Positions 25,415 to 33,390 of a stretch of 42,827 nucleotides of DNA are shown here, one piece after another (the stretch's first letter is position 1; every line of letters begins with the position of its first letter). The stretch comes from Bacteroides caecigallinarum (lineage in GTDB: Bacteria > Bacteroidota > Bacteroidia > Bacteroidales > Bacteroidaceae), in assembly GCF_021531075.1 (NCBI RefSeq), contig NZ_JADYTJ010000029.1, positions 1-42,827 of the forward strand. Reading direction: 5' to 3'. A program made the translations under genes and the position numbers. Below the pieces are notes generated by a model. It was not told the DNA's origin. It saw only the letters and a program-made list of their open reading frames with translations, and did not search any database.

Positions 25415-26980
25415 ATGAAATTTCCAATTGGTATTCAGAGTTTTGAGCAAATTATAGAAGATGAGTATATATACATAGATAAAACTGATTTAATCTATGA
25501 CCTTACTCACAACGGTAAGATTTATTTTCTCAGCCGTCCGCGACGTTTCGGAAAGAGCCTACTTGTTTCTACTCTGGAAAACTATTATTCAGGACGTAAG
25601 GAACTGTTCCGTGGCCTTGCCATAGAAAAGATGGAAACAGAATGGAACGAGTATCCCGTTTTCCATGTGGATTTCAATGCGACTAATTTTACCAATCCTG
25701 GAGAACTGGAGAAAAAACTTAACTTTTATCTTACGGAATGGGAACAGAAGTACAATCTGCCTGTACGTGAAAATGAATTGGGTCTTGGCGACCGCTTTAT
25801 AAAGATTCTCGAAGCTGCTCATCTTCAGACAGGCCGACGTGCTGTGGTACTTGTAGATGAATATGACAAACCTATGCTTGATGTACTGGATGTGGATACC
25901 AATCTGGAGGACAGACATCGCAATGTTCTGAAAGCTTTTTATTCTGTTTTTAAGGGAGCGGACAAACACCTGCAGTTCGTACTGCTGACAGGTGTAACCA
26001 AGTTCTCGCAGGTAAGTGTGTTCAGCGGATTCAACCAGCCTAAAGATATAAGTATGGATGTCCGTTATGAGGCTCTGTGCGGTATAACTCAGGAGGAAAT
26101 TGTAAAATATTTTGCTGGACCTGTGTCACAAATGGCAGTCGAATATCAGTGCACACCGAAAGAAATATATAAACTGCTGAAGAAACAATACGATGGTTAC
26201 CACTTCAGCGATAAACTGACAGACATTTATAATCCTTTCAGCTTGTTGAATGCTCTTGACGCCAAACGTATCAAAGACTATTGGTTCAGCACAGGAACTC
26301 CCACATATCTGATTCGTCTGCTCAACCATTCACATGAGAGGATGAACGAATTTACGGGAAAGTATTACACTCCAGCAGAATTTATTGACTACAAGGCAGA
26401 CGTAGAACGTCCATTGCCTATGATATATCAAAGCGGATATCTTACAATTAAGGCATACGACAGAGATTTCAATACCTTCCTTCTTGATTTCCCGAACAAT
26501 GAGGTAAAAGGGGGATTCCTTACAATGGTGGCTTCGTCATATCTGCAACCATCAGAAGAAACAGGCAGTTGGATAAGAAGCCTTGTTGTAGCACTGCGCA
26601 AAGGAGAGGTGGAGCATGTACACGAGCTGTTCACTTCTTTCCTCTCCGGCATCCCTTACACAATGCGCCGCAAGGAAAACGAAGTGGAGCGTGAACGCTA
26701 TTTCCAATATACCTTCTATCTCATAATGCGTTTGGTGAGTGTCTATACTGTCTATGCAGAGAAAGTCCAAAGTCAGGGACGTGTGGACTGCATAGTGGAA
26801 ACATCGGACTATGTATATATCTTTGAGTTCAAACTGGACGGTACAGCGCAAGAGGCACTTCAGCAGATAGAGGAAAAAGGATATGCGCGTGAATATGCAG
26901 CCGATAGCCGAGAAGTTTATAAGATCGGAGCATCATTCTCTTCTGAAACCGGCACGATTAGCGACTGGGCAGTAAATTAG
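25415..26980 (+). CDS. AAA-ATPase-like / PD-(D/E)XK nuclease-like protein
   Basis: A 521-residue member of the two-domain family common in Bacteroidetes. The opening FPIGIQSFEQIIEDEYIYIDKTDLIYDL is typical. A modified P-loop RPRRFGKS lies at 41-48 and a Walker B LVDEYD at 146-151. The C-terminal nuclease-like domain has D458 and E471-x-K473 in YIFEFKLDG. Members are often present in many copies per genome and have been suggested to belong to mobile or defence functions, but no activity is established here. It follows hydF by 80 nt with its own -7 element, so it is probably a separate unit. Confidence 0.87.
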   Translation: MKFPIGIQSFEQIIEDEYIYIDKTDLIYDLTHNGKIYFLSRPRRFGKSLLVSTLENYYSGRKELFRGLAIEKMETEWNEYPVFHVDFNATNFTNPGELEKKLNFYLTEWEQKYNLPVRENELGLGDRFIKILEAAHLQTGRRAVVLVDEYDKPMLDVLDVDTNLEDRHRNVLKAFYSVFKGADKHLQFVLLTGVTKFSQVSVFSGFNQPKDISMDVRYEALCGITQEEIVKYFAGPVSQMAVEYQCTPKEIYKLLKKQYDGYHFSDKLTDIYNPFSLLNALDAKRIKDYWFSTGTPTYLIRLLNHSHERMNEFTGKYYTPAEFIDYKADVERPLPMIYQSGYLTIKAYDRDFNTFLLDFPNNEVKGGFLTMVASSYLQPSEETGSWIRSLVVALRKGEVEHVHELFTSFLSGIPYTMRRKENEVERERYFQYTFYLIMRLVSVYTVYAEKVQSQGRVDCIVETSDYVYIFEFKLDGTAQEALQQIEEKGYAREYAADSREVYKIGASFSSETGTISDWAVN

Positions 26981-27036
26981 AAAAGAATAATCTACCGCAT
27001 GCCGTAAAGTCATGCAATAACCATAATGAATGCAAT

Positions 27037-27534
27037 ATGAATGAAAAACTTCTTATAAAATGTGATACTACTATTTTTGCAGACGAGATTACAAATCTGC
27101 TTATTGAAAATAATATCGTTTCTCGCCAGCATGATGAGGGGAAAGACCAAAGACCTGGCGCTTATGGTCCCATTACCGGCATTGCGATATATGTTTACGA
27201 GAAAGACTATGAGAAGGCTGTTGAGACAATAAATCATATTGTTGACAAGAGAAATAATTCTGATATCTGGTGCCCTAAATGTGGAAGTTACAATGTATCA
27301 GCTTTAACCGTAAGTAATAAATACGGAACTGCAATAACATTATTATGCATCTTTCTTATTCTTATTCCGGGACTTTATATTGTATGGGCAAATGATTTTG
27401 GCCTCAGATCAGCTATTGCGGATTATATAGCATTGTCTATGTTTGTTTCGTTTCTCGTAATTACATTTTTCGGAAAAATTTCCAATGCCAATTATATATG
27501 TAAAGATTGTAATGAAAGGTTTCGCCATAAATGA
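27037..27534 (+). CDS. DUF2007-like membrane protein with split zinc ribbon
   Basis: A 165-residue protein. Residues 1-72 resemble the DUF2007 fold (ITNLLIENNIVSRQH..., then IAIYVYEKDYEKAVETIN). A CPKCG knuckle follows at about 79-83, then two membrane helices, then a second knuckle CKDCNERF near the C-terminus. The two Cys pairs could form one zinc ribbon brought together by the membrane hairpin. Function is unknown. Confidence 0.7.
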   Translation: MNEKLLIKCDTTIFADEITNLLIENNIVSRQHDEGKDQRPGAYGPITGIAIYVYEKDYEKAVETINHIVDKRNNSDIWCPKCGSYNVSALTVSNKYGTAITLLCIFLILIPGLYIVWANDFGLRSAIADYIALSMFVSFLVITFFGKISNANYICKDCNERFRHK

Positions 27535-27578
27535 TTTTTCTTTTGCCGGTTAAACAAAATGCAAAAGATATGCATCAT

Positions 27579-28676
27579 TTATTTTAAAACATCAAATCTT
27601 TTATTTTCACTTTTAGCATAGTCTTTAAAGAAATCTATAATTTTAGGATAGAAACTCTCAAAGTTTCCATACTTTGATTGTTTCTTTTCGTATTTTCTCA
27701 GCAGGCTAACCAGTTCTGGCATCCACCTGAAATTACGTTGTATCCGTTCTAACAGTTCATTTCTTGTTTCTTCCGGCTTGTACTCTTTGTCCAGCATATA
27801 GCAGATAACAGCCGCACGGACAAGTGATTCGTTTATGACGGTTTTCCAATTGCCATACGCCTGTTTTGCCATACTCCAACGTGAGGACATAAATAAGTCT
27901 GTGGCAGCCGGCTCCAGTTCTTTTACAAAATCAGGATATTTGTTTTCATCCAAATAATGATTGATGAAAGAATGGTTAAACTCATGTATTAAAGTAGGAA
28001 GATATTCTTTGTTGTACATAGGTGTATCTTCTTTATCCACGTAATAACCAACAATAGCAAATACTTCCTTCATTTTACCTGCCAATTGTCTATTTACGCC
28101 ATAGTTACCACCGCCATTACAGAACCCGATTATTACAGAAAAAGTTTCCTGAGGTTCATTGCCATAGAAATCGGCATACCAGTCTATATCAAAATGTTTT
28201 ATGACATTATCCTGATAAGATTTAAGTCCTCTATTATAAAGGTATTTATGTGCTTTGAAAAATTCATTGAACTTTGTGTCCTTATAAAAGTTGTTTAGAT
28301 AAGACAAAAACTCATCTTTATCCACATTCTTCCATCTTTTTTCTAAGGTAGGAATATCTTCTTCAACCAAAGATAAAGTTCCGTCCTGGTTTTTCAGATG
28401 TACCGCCATTGACATAACCGCATCATAAGATATGCCATAATTATTTCTTAATTCTTTCATATACTGGACTGCAGGATGCTCTGTACTATCCTTGAAATAG
28501 CTGTCCATGTCCTTTATGTATCGGCCCGCCATATCCATATTGTATTCAGGAAAACCGGCCATACGTGACAATATACTCATAAGTTCCACATTTTCATTTA
28601 CTTGTGGTATTACTGATTGCGCCATTGAACAAAGACAAAGAATGATTAAAACTAAAAATAAAATACTCCTTTTCAT
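27579..28676 (-). CDS. Secreted HExxH protein, DUF4932-like
   Basis: A 365-residue protein with an N-terminal signal peptide (residues 1-19, ending CSMA before Q) and a metalloprotease-type zinc motif HEFNH at 231-235. A downstream Glu in the INESLVRAA segment could be the third ligand. Overall it resembles the DUF4932 proteins of Bacteroidetes. It is probably exported to the periplasm or outside, possibly as a peptidase; activity is not shown. Base composition is more A/T-rich than the hyd genes. Monocistronic by position. Confidence 0.75.
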   Translation of the reverse strand: MKRSILFLVLIILCLCSMAQSVIPQVNENVELMSILSRMAGFPEYNMDMAGRYIKDMDSYFKDSTEHPAVQYMKELRNNYGISYDAVMSMAVHLKNQDGTLSLVEEDIPTLEKRWKNVDKDEFLSYLNNFYKDTKFNEFFKAHKYLYNRGLKSYQDNVIKHFDIDWYADFYGNEPQETFSVIIGFCNGGGNYGVNRQLAGKMKEVFAIVGYYVDKEDTPMYNKEYLPTLIHEFNHSFINHYLDENKYPDFVKELEPAATDLFMSSRWSMAKQAYGNWKTVINESLVRAAVICYMLDKEYKPEETRNELLERIQRNFRWMPELVSLLRKYEKKQSKYGNFESFYPKIIDFFKDYAKSENKRFDVLK

Positions 28677-28759
28677 TTATAAAAGTTGTTTTATAAAGTT
28701 ACAATCTTGTATTAGCCCTAATTTTTGTATTGTTTTTTACTTAAATGGAGGCTATATCG

Positions 28760-28767
28760 CAAATATA
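28760..28767 (-). promoter_or_regulatory. -7 element for the HExxH gene
   Basis: The minus strand reads TATATTTG, fitting TAnnTTTG, about 84 nt before the start codon. No convincing -33 element. Confidence 0.4.
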
Positions 28768-28958
28768 GTGTATATAATCGAAAACAGATACTATCATCTA
28801 ATAATTAAATAAATGGACACATATTTTCTACGACTTAAACAATATGTATGAATTGCACATATATTCATAATACTATAAAACAAAAGCATATAAAAGTAGC
28901 CAAAACGGACCACCCTATATGCTTATAATAGGTAATATTTATAAAATCGATGTTATTA

Positions 28959-31280
28959 TTACATACGGCTCTTCTGACTGTCGCCGGCACCGGTACCCTT
29001 GTATTTGCTCTTGGCAGTATTGAATTTATAGCGGACTGTTACCGCAAACTCCTGTCTGTCCCAAGTACTTTTCTGATACAGATAGTAATCACCGCTATAC
29101 ATGCTATAGCTTATCTTATTCGTATTGAAAATATCATTTCCTCTTAATTCAACACTCAAAGCATCATCAAGGAAGTTCTTTCTGACTGACACATTCACAT
29201 AGCCGTTCGGTTTTTCAGAATAAATATTCTGTGTGGCTCCTGCACTCTGTATGTATGAATCAAGACCTAACAAAAAGCCAAGCGGCAATTCCCAGGTATT
29301 ATTGAAAGAGGCGGTAAATATGGGATTATCCAAGTTTTTCGATTCTTTAAAATAATCTATGGTAAGCCATTGTTTTTGCATTCCGACACTCAGCATAGGA
29401 GACCAGCAACCGATTTTAGGAGTTGCAGATAAAAATGCGGTAAACATAGGAATGGATTTATCCCAATTTCGCTTACTTAGCATAGTTAGTGAAGCATCTT
29501 CATTCACCAGTTCTCCCCAGTTGAGAATCCAGTCCTTTGTCTGAGAGTAGGACAATGACATCTGAAGGAATCTCCATGCACTGGAAAGAGTTAGGTCATG
29601 TATGATTGTAGGGCGAAGAGTTGGATTACCTTTCTGGAGTGTAAATCGGTCAGAATAAAATACATTGTTACTCAACTCGCTGTAAGTAGGTCTTTGAGTT
29701 TTTGCTGTATAGCTTAATTGTGTCTGTACTTTCCCTAATTGCTTTGAGAAGGTAATGTTAGGGAAAAAGTTATCGAATGAACGACTCTGCTCGTCAATAT
29801 GCTTTCCGTCTTCATAATAGTCAAACTTTACATGCTCATATCTCAGACCAAGCGACCAGTCACCCCATGGAAAGCTGCGGTTATATTCAGCATATCCAGT
29901 CGCATTAAGTTCTTCAATCTTACTGTATGAAGTCGGTACATAGTTTTCTTCATTTATATAGTCATCATTTCTATGTGTATAAGTTACTTCACTGCCTACG
30001 GCAAAAGTACCTCCACCCAATGGGAGTGATAAAGTAAGCTTACCAGCCACAAGCCGGTTCCTTACATTATTTACGGAATGTACATAACGGTTTTCCGAAG
30101 TCTGACTGATTTCCTGAAATACAGAGTTACTGATCTTACCATTCTGAAGATAATCTGCATTGAAGTCAATATTGACATCATCAAACTGTCCGTTATAATA
30201 CGCATTCAGTTCATGGTCTGGATCGTAATAGTAGTTATCACAACTGTTTACCTTAATATTGTCATAAAATACATTATCCACATTTATATTGGTTTCTTTA
30301 GAAAGAGGATTTCTTTCATTAAGAGTCTTTCCGGATTTATATTTCATACCGAAAGCATGATTATCATTCAGCTGATAATTAAAACCGATATTACCGCTAA
30401 GCATCTTCGAATAAAACTCGCCATAACTCTTCATATCATGATTCCAGACTTTTGTGCCTCTCTCTTCCAGTTGTAAAGTGAAATCCTGCCAACTTTCCAT
30501 CTGATTATAATATACGGAACCGAAAATATCCAGATTATTATGCCGGTAATTGAAATTAGCCTGCTCTATCAAGTCCGTGTTATCCGACTGATAATAGCTG
30601 GAACGAAGGTTGAAACCGAATCCATCACCCTGACGCTTAACAGTCTGAATGCGGACCACAGCCTTTACAGTTGCGTCATATCTCGATCCGGGATTGCGGA
30701 TAACCTCCACGCTCTTGATATCATCGGAGTTAAGCTGTTCAAGTTCTGACAAGTCATGCAGTTTTCTGCCGTTAATATATATAAGAGGCGTTCCTTTACC
30801 GAAGACCTCAAAAGCATCCTGTTTCTTGGTAATACCCGGTATTTTGGTCAGTACATCATTGGCAGAACCGACTTTGCTCAACACACTGTTTTCCACACTT
30901 GTCACCATAGCATCCCCTTTCATTCGTGTCACAGGAAGATTGCCTTTTACCACAACTTCACCAAGCATCTGTGCATCCGATACAAGCCTCACCACACCAA
31001 TATTGGCCGGAAATACAGGTTTATATACTGTCTTATATCCTATGGAAGATATTCTCACTATCTGATTTTCCGAAGTTGCATCCAGTGTGAAAGTTCCGTC
31101 TTCACCGCTGATGGTTCCACTCACAAACGCCGAATCAGGCAATGACAGCAATACGACATTGGCATATGGCAAGGGGTTGCTGTTCTCGTCAACTAACTTT
31201 CCGCTTACCGATTGAGCGGACAAATTCTCAGGTAATATGAAGCCTACTACTGTGAATAACAATAATTTAACAGTTTTCAT
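28959..31280 (-). CDS. TonB-type outer membrane beta-barrel receptor
   Basis: A 773-residue outer membrane protein. It has a signal peptide (about residues 1-22), a carboxypeptidase-regulatory-like domain (SVSGKLVDENSNPLPYANVVLLSLPDS), a plug domain (SANDVLTKIPGITKKQDAFEVFGKGTPLIYINGRKL) and a long beta-barrel of the OMP_b-brl_3 type. It lacks an N-terminal signalling (STN) domain, so it does not look like a direct partner for the neighbouring sigma/FecR pair. Substrate is unknown. It is divergent from the sigma-factor gene, with a 541-bp gap rich in repeats. Confidence 0.87.
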   Translation of the reverse strand: MKTVKLLLFTVVGFILPENLSAQSVSGKLVDENSNPLPYANVVLLSLPDSAFVSGTISGEDGTFTLDATSENQIVRISSIGYKTVYKPVFPANIGVVRLVSDAQMLGEVVVKGNLPVTRMKGDAMVTSVENSVLSKVGSANDVLTKIPGITKKQDAFEVFGKGTPLIYINGRKLHDLSELEQLNSDDIKSVEVIRNPGSRYDATVKAVVRIQTVKRQGDGFGFNLRSSYYQSDNTDLIEQANFNYRHNNLDIFGSVYYNQMESWQDFTLQLEERGTKVWNHDMKSYGEFYSKMLSGNIGFNYQLNDNHAFGMKYKSGKTLNERNPLSKETNINVDNVFYDNIKVNSCDNYYYDPDHELNAYYNGQFDDVNIDFNADYLQNGKISNSVFQEISQTSENRYVHSVNNVRNRLVAGKLTLSLPLGGGTFAVGSEVTYTHRNDDYINEENYVPTSYSKIEELNATGYAEYNRSFPWGDWSLGLRYEHVKFDYYEDGKHIDEQSRSFDNFFPNITFSKQLGKVQTQLSYTAKTQRPTYSELSNNVFYSDRFTLQKGNPTLRPTIIHDLTLSSAWRFLQMSLSYSQTKDWILNWGELVNEDASLTMLSKRNWDKSIPMFTAFLSATPKIGCWSPMLSVGMQKQWLTIDYFKESKNLDNPIFTASFNNTWELPLGFLLGLDSYIQSAGATQNIYSEKPNGYVNVSVRKNFLDDALSVELRGNDIFNTNKISYSMYSGDYYLYQKSTWDRQEFAVTVRYKFNTAKSKYKGTGAGDSQKSRM

Positions 31281-31305
31281 TTATAATATGCAGCTTTAAG
31301 TTAAA

Positions 31306-31320
31306 AGTACAAAATGTACT
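31306..31320. promoter_or_regulatory. AGTACA-N3-TGTACT dyad in the receptor leader
   Basis: A perfect 6-bp inverted repeat with a 3-nt centre, 25 bp upstream of the receptor start codon and downstream of its predicted start site. It could be an operator or a small leader hairpin. Confidence 0.5.
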
Positions 31321-31362
31321 ATATTTATGGCATTACACATCTCATTTTACAAAAAATCCATG

Positions 31363-31397
31363 CAAAGTTAGAAATATTTCCATTTCATACTTACAAT
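31363..31397 (-). promoter_or_regulatory. Probable promoter of the TonB-type receptor
   Basis: On the minus strand, ATTG (31394-31397), a 23-bp spacer and TAACTTTG (31363-31370) fit the Bacteroides promoter loosely. The leader would be about 75 nt. Confidence 0.45.
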
Positions 31398-31585
31398 CGC
31401 TTACCTTTTGTTACAAAAAAGTCATAGTAAATAAAACGATAAGAATTATTTTTCTGAAAGGCATAGGGGTTTTCCCATAACTCTGCGTTAAGAGAGTGAA
31501 AGCAATAAAAGAAAACAGATTATTAACTTACAAGACTTACAGGATTATGAAACAAATTGCAAAAACGCCTAAGCATAATTACCGT

Positions 31586-31667
31586 TACACGTTCGTGTGA
31601 CGCGTGTAACACCTACGTGCAACGAACGGAACACGTTCGTGTAACTCATGAAACACGTACGTGTAAC
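31586..31667. repeat. Four 16-bp palindromes at exact 22-bp spacing
   Basis: Units at 31586-31601, 31608-31623, 31630-31645 and 31652-31667 follow the consensus AACACGTWCGTGTAAC. Unit 4 is nearly perfect and unit 2 the most diverged. Spacers are 6 bp and unrelated to each other, so palindrome centres are 22 bp apart, about two helical turns. A degenerate fifth copy may lie at 31564-31579 (about 10 of 16 bases). This suggests a binding array or a set of hairpins; no function is known. Confidence 0.88.
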
Positions 31668-31729
31668 GCTAAAAAAGAGCTGTCTTTTATATTTAAATTT
31701 AATGAACACTACAAAAACAGACATCAATA

Positions 31730-31761
31730 ATTGTTATTTAGGCTCGGAAACAGTATATTTG
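31730..31761 (+). promoter_or_regulatory. Promoter of the sigma-factor gene
   Basis: ATTG (31730-31733), a 20-bp spacer and TATATTTG (31754-31761) fit the Bacteroides pattern, leaving a leader of about 55 nt. Confidence 0.6.
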
Positions 31762-31821
31762 TAAAAATGCCATCAAATATACATGCCTTAGTAATAACCA
31801 CAAAAACTAATCAAATTAATA

Positions 31822-32385
31822 ATGAAAACCGACAGAAAAGAAATCTTCAAGTCCAGATTTAATGAACATTACCCAAGGCTATGCAGCATTGCATACGAAT
31901 ATGTTTCCGATGCAGACGATTCGGAAGATATCGTTCAGGAACTATTCATTAATATATGGGATAAAGGCAAAGATGCCCTCCCGGACAAGGAGTTTGCAGC
32001 CTACATAACTACAGCTGTAAAGAACGCATGTATCTCGTTTCTCAGAAAAAAATGTTCTTACACGGTTTCGATAGAAGATACACCATCTGCCGGAGCACAT
32101 CTCCCGGATGAGGATACATTGGACACCGACAGGAAATCGCCTGAGGAACTTTTATCGGAGGCTCTGGCTGTACTTCCTCCAAAATGTAAGGAAATTTTCC
32201 TATTATCCAAGCTTAAAGGAATGAAGTACAGAGAAATAGCAGAACAGCTATCGTTATCGGAAAAAACAGTGGAGAACCAGATGGGTAAAGCCATAAAACT
32301 GCTCAGAGAGTTTGCAGCCACATGTTCGTTCACTATCGCGGTCATTATCACATTAATCATATCAATCATTTCAAACAATATATAG
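31822..32385 (+). CDS. ECF-type RNA polymerase sigma factor
   Basis: A 187-residue sigma-70 family protein with region 2 (FNEHYPRLCSIAYEYVSDADDSEDIVQELFINIW) and region 4 (LPPKCKEIFLLSKLKGMKYREIAEQLSLSEKTVENQMGKAI). A hydrophobic tail at about residues 168-185 is common in Bacteroidetes members of this class. Such factors are held by a FecR-type anti-sigma and released on signal from an outer membrane receptor. The FecR gene starts 2 nt after the stop codon. The receptor copy downstream is broken. Confidence 0.9.
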   Translation: MKTDRKEIFKSRFNEHYPRLCSIAYEYVSDADDSEDIVQELFINIWDKGKDALPDKEFAAYITTAVKNACISFLRKKCSYTVSIEDTPSAGAHLPDEDTLDTDRKSPEELLSEALAVLPPKCKEIFLLSKLKGMKYREIAEQLSLSEKTVENQMGKAIKLLREFAATCSFTIAVIITLIISIISNNI

Positions 32386-32387
32386 AG

Positions 32388-33371
32388 ATGAAACATACAG
32401 AAGAACATATCAATGAATTACTGGCTAAATATATTACAGGCGAGGTAATGTCGGAATCGGAAAAGAATGACATTCAGGAGTGGATAGCTACGCATGCCGA
32501 TGAATACAACAGGCTGATAAAACTCATATCACCAAAGAAGGCTCCCGAATTCGCAACAGCTAAGGCGTGGTCCAGAATAGAAGAGCATATCAATAAGACA
32601 TCGGCAAAGAAACCGGTAATGGGTATCTCAATAAACAAAAACAAGAATAGATCATTGGGTATGTCGGTTTTCTATGCGGCTGCTTCAGTTCTGGTTATAC
32701 TGGTAATATCCATCTCATTCGTTATGAGCAACAAGGATAATAAGGAACAGCTGTATGCCAATAACACAGCAGAAAAGATGATGATTTATCTGCCGGACAG
32801 TTCGTCAGTGCTACTTTATCCTAATGCTAACGTGAGTTACAAGACCGGAGGTATAAACTCACCAAGAGAAATCAATCTGAACGGAAAAGCCTTTTTCAGT
32901 GTGAGGAAGATGCACGGAAGAGCTTTCAAGGTACAGTCCGAAAATCTGATGGTGGAAGTGCTGGGAACATCGTTCCTGGTTGATGCCACAAAAGCTGAAA
33001 GCTCCAGTGTATACGTCAAGACTGGTATAGTAAGCGTAGAATCGGAAAACAGCAAAGTCATCATAAAAGCCAATCAGAAAGCGGAACTTGACAATAATAC
33101 TCTCAAGACGGGTAAAATAGAGAATCCGTATGAGGTGTTCGAAGAGAAACCCAAAGTTCTGACGTTCGAAAATGCAGGAATAATGGAAGTGGTGGAAAAG
33201 ATAGAACAGACCACGGGAGTGAAAATTGAGGTAAGCAAAGAACTCCTGAATAACAAGATAACCAGCAGGATTGACACTGCCGATACGGAGGCAATAATAG
33301 TGGAACTGGCTTTCCTTTGCAGTTGCAAATACGAAACCTTGGAAGACGGAAAGCATTACAGATTATATTAA
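32388..33371 (+). CDS. FecR-family anti-sigma factor
   Basis: A 327-residue protein with a cytoplasmic N-terminal segment (about 1-85), one membrane helix (around SVFYAAASVLVILVISISFVM), a periplasmic FecR domain (KMMIYLPDSSSVLLYPNANVSY... and RAFKVQSENLMVEVLGTSFLVDA) and a C-terminal DUF4974-like part. The ATG at 32388 (MKHTEEHINELL) is preferred to an in-frame ATG at 32322, which lies inside the sigma gene. The gene looks intact. Confidence 0.9.
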   Translation: MKHTEEHINELLAKYITGEVMSESEKNDIQEWIATHADEYNRLIKLISPKKAPEFATAKAWSRIEEHINKTSAKKPVMGISINKNKNRSLGMSVFYAAASVLVILVISISFVMSNKDNKEQLYANNTAEKMMIYLPDSSSVLLYPNANVSYKTGGINSPREINLNGKAFFSVRKMHGRAFKVQSENLMVEVLGTSFLVDATKAESSSVYVKTGIVSVESENSKVIIKANQKAELDNNTLKTGKIENPYEVFEEKPKVLTFENAGIMEVVEKIEQTTGVKIEVSKELLNNKITSRIDTADTEAIIVELAFLCSCKYETLEDGKHYRLY

Positions 33372-33390
33372 CCAAGCATTTTACAGCCGG

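Larger units (their letters stand above)
31281..31821. other. 541-bp divergent intergenic region
   Basis: No gene is supported here. It holds, left to right, a dyad near the receptor start, a minus-strand promoter for the receptor, a four-unit palindromic array and a plus-strand promoter for the sigma factor. These are listed separately. Confidence 0.8.

Noticed and set aside
25415-26980. Defence island around the AAA/nuclease gene
   Set aside because: It is a single gene of a family widespread in Bacteroidetes, with no companion toxin, restriction or phage genes nearby.
31586-31667. CRISPR array as an explanation for the 22-bp repeats
   Set aside because: Spacers are only 6 bp, units are palindromes, and no cas gene is present.
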